A stretch of 36,363 nucleotides of DNA from Rhizobiaceae bacterium. Lineage in GTDB: Bacteria; Pseudomonadota; Alphaproteobacteria; Rhizobiales; Rhizobiaceae. The translations under genes and the position numbers were made by a program. Numbering within the stretch: the stretch's first letter is position 1; each line of letters starts with the position of its first letter. Below are positions 33,535 through 36,363 of this stretch, in pieces. The notes beneath the pieces were generated by a model. The model was not told the origin of the DNA and did not search any database. It saw nothing but the letters and a program-made list of their open reading frames with translations. The DNA lies in assembly GCA_026981655.1 (NCBI GenBank), contig JALSIJ010000268.1:1-36363 (forward strand), written 5' to 3'.

Positions 33535-35280
33535 ATGAAGAACAATATTGAACGCCATGATACGGATATTTTGATCATCGGCTCAGGTGGCGCCGGGCTG
33601 TTTGCCGCCCTTCATGCCCAACAGGCCGCACCAAACGCAAAAATTACCCTCGCGGTCAAAGGGTTGATCGGCAAATGTGGCTGCACCCGCATGGTGCAGG
33701 GCGGCTATAATGTGGCGCTTGGCAATGGCGATAGTGTCGAGCGTCATTTCATGGATACGATCAATGGTGGCAAATGGTTGCCCAATCAGGATATGGCGTG
33801 GAAGCTCTGCAAAACTGCGGTAGAACGCATTCACGAGTTGGAGAACGAGATCGGCTGCTTCTTCGACCGCAACAATGATGGCACACTGCACCAAAAAGCT
33901 TTTGCCGGACAGACCGCCGACCGCACGGTGCATAAGGGCGATCTTACCGGCATTGAAATCATCAACCGGTTGATGGAACAAGTGCTTTCGCGCGGCATTG
34001 AAAAGCTACAGGAACATCGAGCTATAGGCTTAATCCCGGCGAAGGACGGGTCACGACTTTCCGGCGTGTTGTTCATTGATATGCGTACCGGAAAATTCCG
34101 GCTGGTGCGGGCAAAAAGCGTATTGATGGCAACCGGTGGCGGGCCAACCATGTATAAATACAACACCCCCTCGGGCGATAAAAGCATGGATGGGCTGGCG
34201 ATGGCCTATCGGGCCGGACTTTCCCTGCGCGATATGGAAATGGTGCAATTTCACCCGACCGGATTGTTGGGCGGCGAAGGCACCAAAATGACCGGCACGG
34301 TGCTGGAGGAAGGGTTGCGCGGTGCGGGCGGAGAGCTGCATAACAGCTTTGGCGCGCGCTTCATGTTTGATTATGACGCCAAGGGCGAACGCGCCACCCG
34401 CGATGTGGTGAGCCGCGGAATCTATGCGGAAATGCAGAAAAACAACACTTCGCCGAATGGCGGTGTCTACATTTCCATGAGCCATCTGGGGCCGGAAAAT
34501 GTCGCAGCAAAATTTCCCGGCATGGTGAAGCGCTGCGCAGATAGCGGCTTTGATTTGGCAGCTGGCAAAGTCGAAGTTGTGCCAACCGCGCATTACTTCA
34601 TGGGCGGCGTGATTGTTGATGCGGATACCAGAACCAGGCTTGAAGGACTATTTGTTGCCGGTGAAGATGCGGGCGGTGCGCACGGCTCCAACCGGCTTGG
34701 TGGCAACGGGGTTGCCAATTCCACCGTCTATGGCGGCGTGGCGGGCGATGTGATGGGTGCCGAATTCAACCCGACAGGTGCGCATTGCGAGCCGGATGAA
34801 CATATTTTAACCGCAGAAATCGACCGGGCGTTGCACCCTCTATCGCAAAAGCCCGGAAATTTTCATTTGCTGCGAACCGAACTACAAGAAATTATGTGGG
34901 ATGATGTGGGGATTATCCGTTCGAAAACCGGCCTTGAGCGCGGTATAAAAAGGATTGCTGAAATCAGTGGTGAACTGATGCAGATCGGTGTTGCCGGTGA
35001 CAATCTGGCCTTCAATCTCACCTGGCATGATTGGCTTAATCTGCGCAGTCTTTGCGATGTGTCCGAGCTGATTGCCAAATCGGCCCTGATGCGCGAGAAT
35101 TCTCGCGGTGCGCATTATCGCGATGACTTTCCTGAAAGCGGTGCGATGGAAGATTCTTACTTTACCGTGGCGCACAAGATAGGCGGCAATATTGATGTGG
35201 CACGCGAAGACGTTCAATTCAGCATCGTTCGGCCAGGTGAAACAATTTTGCGCGAAGGCGAGCCGGCAACATTGGTGTGA
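33535..35280 (+). CDS. SDH/FRD-like flavoprotein subunit, lacking the covalent-FAD histidine
   Basis: This 581-residue protein matches the SdhA/FrdA family, which interconverts succinate and fumarate. The FAD motif is ILIIGSGGAGLFAALHA (residues 12-28). Dicarboxylate active-site motifs are kept: QFHPTG (near 235), EEGLRGAGGE, RDVVSRGIY with the proton-relay Arg, PTAHYFMGG and GSNRLGGN. The segment that normally reads S-H-T...AQGG is GCTRMVQGG here, so Cys50 occupies the position of the His that binds FAD covalently. L-aspartate oxidases also lack that His, but the B, C and D subunits argue against that role. One base separates it from the preceding anchor gene. Confidence 0.88.
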   Translation: MKNNIERHDTDILIIGSGGAGLFAALHAQQAAPNAKITLAVKGLIGKCGCTRMVQGGYNVALGNGDSVERHFMDTINGGKWLPNQDMAWKLCKTAVERIHELENEIGCFFDRNNDGTLHQKAFAGQTADRTVHKGDLTGIEIINRLMEQVLSRGIEKLQEHRAIGLIPAKDGSRLSGVLFIDMRTGKFRLVRAKSVLMATGGGPTMYKYNTPSGDKSMDGLAMAYRAGLSLRDMEMVQFHPTGLLGGEGTKMTGTVLEEGLRGAGGELHNSFGARFMFDYDAKGERATRDVVSRGIYAEMQKNNTSPNGGVYISMSHLGPENVAAKFPGMVKRCADSGFDLAAGKVEVVPTAHYFMGGVIVDADTRTRLEGLFVAGEDAGGAHGSNRLGGNGVANSTVYGGVAGDVMGAEFNPTGAHCEPDEHILTAEIDRALHPLSQKPGNFHLLRTELQEIMWDDVGIIRSKTGLERGIKRIAEISGELMQIGVAGDNLAFNLTWHDWLNLRSLCDVSELIAKSALMRENSRGAHYRDDFPESGAMEDSYFTVAHKIGGNIDVAREDVQFSIVRPGETILREGEPATLV

Positions 35281-35291
35281 GGTAAAATCAG

Positions 35292-36263
35292 ATGATCTCA
35301 ATTGACAAAATTCAACAAACTGCCGAAGTCCTGATGGACAAGGCGGCGATCGAAATTCCGCAGGATTATCTGGACGGGTTGAAATCTGCCGCCAAAGTGG
35401 AGGATGGCGATCTCTCCGCCTTTGTGTTGCAGGCGATGCTGGAAAATTACCAAGCCGCCAAGGAAGACCGCCGCGCCATGTGTGGCGATACCGGTACGCC
35501 GCGCTGGTATGTTAAAATGGGCAATGAGGCGCAGATTGAAGGCGGGCCAGTGGCACTTGAAGCAGCCCTTCGGCGCGCCACCGCCAATGCCACAAACGGG
35601 GTGCCGTTGCGCCCGAACCGGGTGCATCCGCTTTGGCGCACCGATCACAATAATAATGTTGGCATCGGCGCGCCAGAAATTGAATATGGCTATGAGCCGC
35701 AAGGCGAATGGATTGATCTGATTACCGTGCATAAGGGCGGGCTATTCGGTACTGATTATAGGATGCTTTTCCCCTCCGACGGGATTGAAGGTATAAAACG
35801 GTTTTACCTCGATTGCCTTGTGGCCTTTGGCAAACGCGGCCTTGCCTGCCAACCGGCAATCATCGGTATCGGGCTTGGTGGCTGCAAGGATACCTGCATG
35901 GTGCTGGGCAAACGCGCCGCCTGCCTGCGCATTGTCGGCGACCGTAATCCGGACCCCAAAATTGCTGAACTTGAGGACGAATTTAAAGAGCTTGGCAATT
36001 CCATCGGCATGGGCGCAATGGGTTTTATCGGCAAATCCATGGTTATCGACTGCAATATTGAGGTTGGCTATTGCCACACCGGCGGCATGCAAATGTCGGT
36101 ACACGCCTTTTGCCTCTCATCCAGACGCGCCGTTGCGCGCATTCACGCCGATGGGCGGGTGGAATACCGAACCGACCCTGACTGGTTTACTGATTATCAA
36201 CGCCGGGAGACAGTGGAATGGGAAATTCCCCAGGACAAAAACAACCACGTAAAATCCGCCTAA
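35292..36263 (+). CDS. Class I fumarate hydratase / L-tartrate dehydratase-type alpha subunit
   Basis: This 323-residue protein matches the alpha subunit of two-part iron-sulfur hydro-lyases (TtdA, or the N-terminal half of class I fumarase). Cysteines for the catalytic [4Fe-4S] cluster lie in MCGDTGTPRW (Cys64), GIGLGGCKDTC (near 195) and GYCHTGGMQMS (near 260). These enzymes hydrate fumarate, mesaconate or other trans-unsaturated diacids, or dehydrate tartrate; sequence does not discriminate. It lies 11 bp after the SDH-like flavoprotein gene in the same operon, placing oxidation and hydration steps together. The beta subunit gene overlaps its last 46 bp. Confidence 0.9.
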   Translation: MISIDKIQQTAEVLMDKAAIEIPQDYLDGLKSAAKVEDGDLSAFVLQAMLENYQAAKEDRRAMCGDTGTPRWYVKMGNEAQIEGGPVALEAALRRATANATNGVPLRPNRVHPLWRTDHNNNVGIGAPEIEYGYEPQGEWIDLITVHKGGLFGTDYRMLFPSDGIEGIKRFYLDCLVAFGKRGLACQPAIIGIGLGGCKDTCMVLGKRAACLRIVGDRNPDPKIAELEDEFKELGNSIGMGAMGFIGKSMVIDCNIEVGYCHTGGMQMSVHAFCLSSRRAVARIHADGRVEYRTDPDWFTDYQRRETVEWEIPQDKNNHVKSA

Positions 36264-36363
36264 GCACTACGCCAACCCCGCAGGCATTAGCCGAATTGCG
36301 GTTGGGTGACATTGTCTATCTGGACGGGCTGATCTACACGGCCCGCGAAGGTGTTTATATGCG
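36218..36363 (+). CDS. Class I fumarate hydratase / L-tartrate dehydratase-type beta subunit, partial
   Basis: Only the first 48 codons are in the window. The ATG at 36218 has GGGAGA at 36205-36210 as a ribosome-binding site. The sequence KIRLSTTPTP, then ELRLGDIVYLDG and IYTAREGVYM, is the usual N-terminus of the beta subunit (TtdB, or the C-terminal half of class I fumarase). The frame overlaps the alpha subunit gene by 46 bp and no later in-frame start would keep the conserved beginning. The gene continues beyond the right edge. Confidence 0.85.
   Translation, partial: MGNSPGQKQPRKIRLSTTPTPQALAELRLGDIVYLDGLIYTAREGVYM

Noticed and set aside
34051-34593. 180-codon minus-strand frame inside the SDH-like flavoprotein gene
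   Set aside because: Antisense shadow; the sense frame carries the family motifs throughout.
33535-35280. Reading the flavoprotein as L-aspartate oxidase (NadB)
   Set aside because: NadB also lacks the covalent His, but this gene sits with dedicated iron-sulfur and membrane anchor subunits, which NadB does not use.

Overview
The window looks like a chromosomal segment of an alphaproteobacterium, most likely order Hyphomicrobiales (Rhizobiales), with a moderate GC content judged by eye. The evidence is the rpoZ - rsh - pyrE - DUF2062 - acpS - lepB - rnc - era - recO string, a single bifunctional RelA/SpoT enzyme, PutR-type proline regulation, an omega-subunit gene beside a NYN-domain gene and a family-5 uracil-DNA glycosylase, and CtrA-like sites. 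No rRNA, tRNA, insertion sequence, phage gene or CRISPR array was seen.

Region 1 (1-5.4 kb): the 5' part of putA faces the Lrp-type gene putR, followed by a GNAT acetyltransferase and a convergent dihydroorotase. Divergent from the dihydroorotase runs a three-gene unit: a YgfZ folate-binding protein, an HD hydrolase and a CX5R phosphatase. Region 2 (5.4-14.1 kb, all minus strand) is the housekeeping block: a PilZ protein, recO, era, rnc, lepB, acpS, a DUF2062 protein, pyrE, rsh and rpoZ. A minus-strand terminator and a Rhizobiales-style palindromic repeat lie between rpoZ and rsh. Region 3 (14.1-25 kb) is mixed: a possible small RNA, NYN + UDG, an SLC13 anion symporter coupled to a tandem universal stress protein, smpB/dapA, an alpha/beta hydrolase, arsC, a BON-LysM protein, DUF952/pyrD, a secreted hypothetical protein and a mu-crystallin-family enzyme.

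Region 4 (25-31.9 kb, minus strand) is a tightly overlapping catabolic operon: galB, ligK, ligU/galD, ligI, ligA, ligB, pobA and an aldo/keto reductase. Together these take 4-hydroxybenzoate to protocatechuate, open the ring at the 4,5 position and carry the product to pyruvate and oxaloacetate. The one step with no gene here is the CHMS dehydrogenase (LigC). No dedicated regulator or transporter is visible either.

Region 5 (32.1 kb to the end, plus strand) diverges from the lig operon. It encodes a complete succinate-dehydrogenase-like complex in the order iron-sulfur subunit, two membrane anchors, flavoprotein, followed by both subunits of a class I, tartrate-dehydratase/fumarase-type hydro-lyase; the beta subunit runs off the window. 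The flavoprotein keeps the dicarboxylate active-site motifs but has Cys where the usual FAD-linking His sits. This oxidise-then-hydrate cassette beside an aromatic pathway is the best candidate here for an undescribed system. I infer that it may handle succinate/fumarate or a substituted analogue rather than being the housekeeping TCA enzyme.
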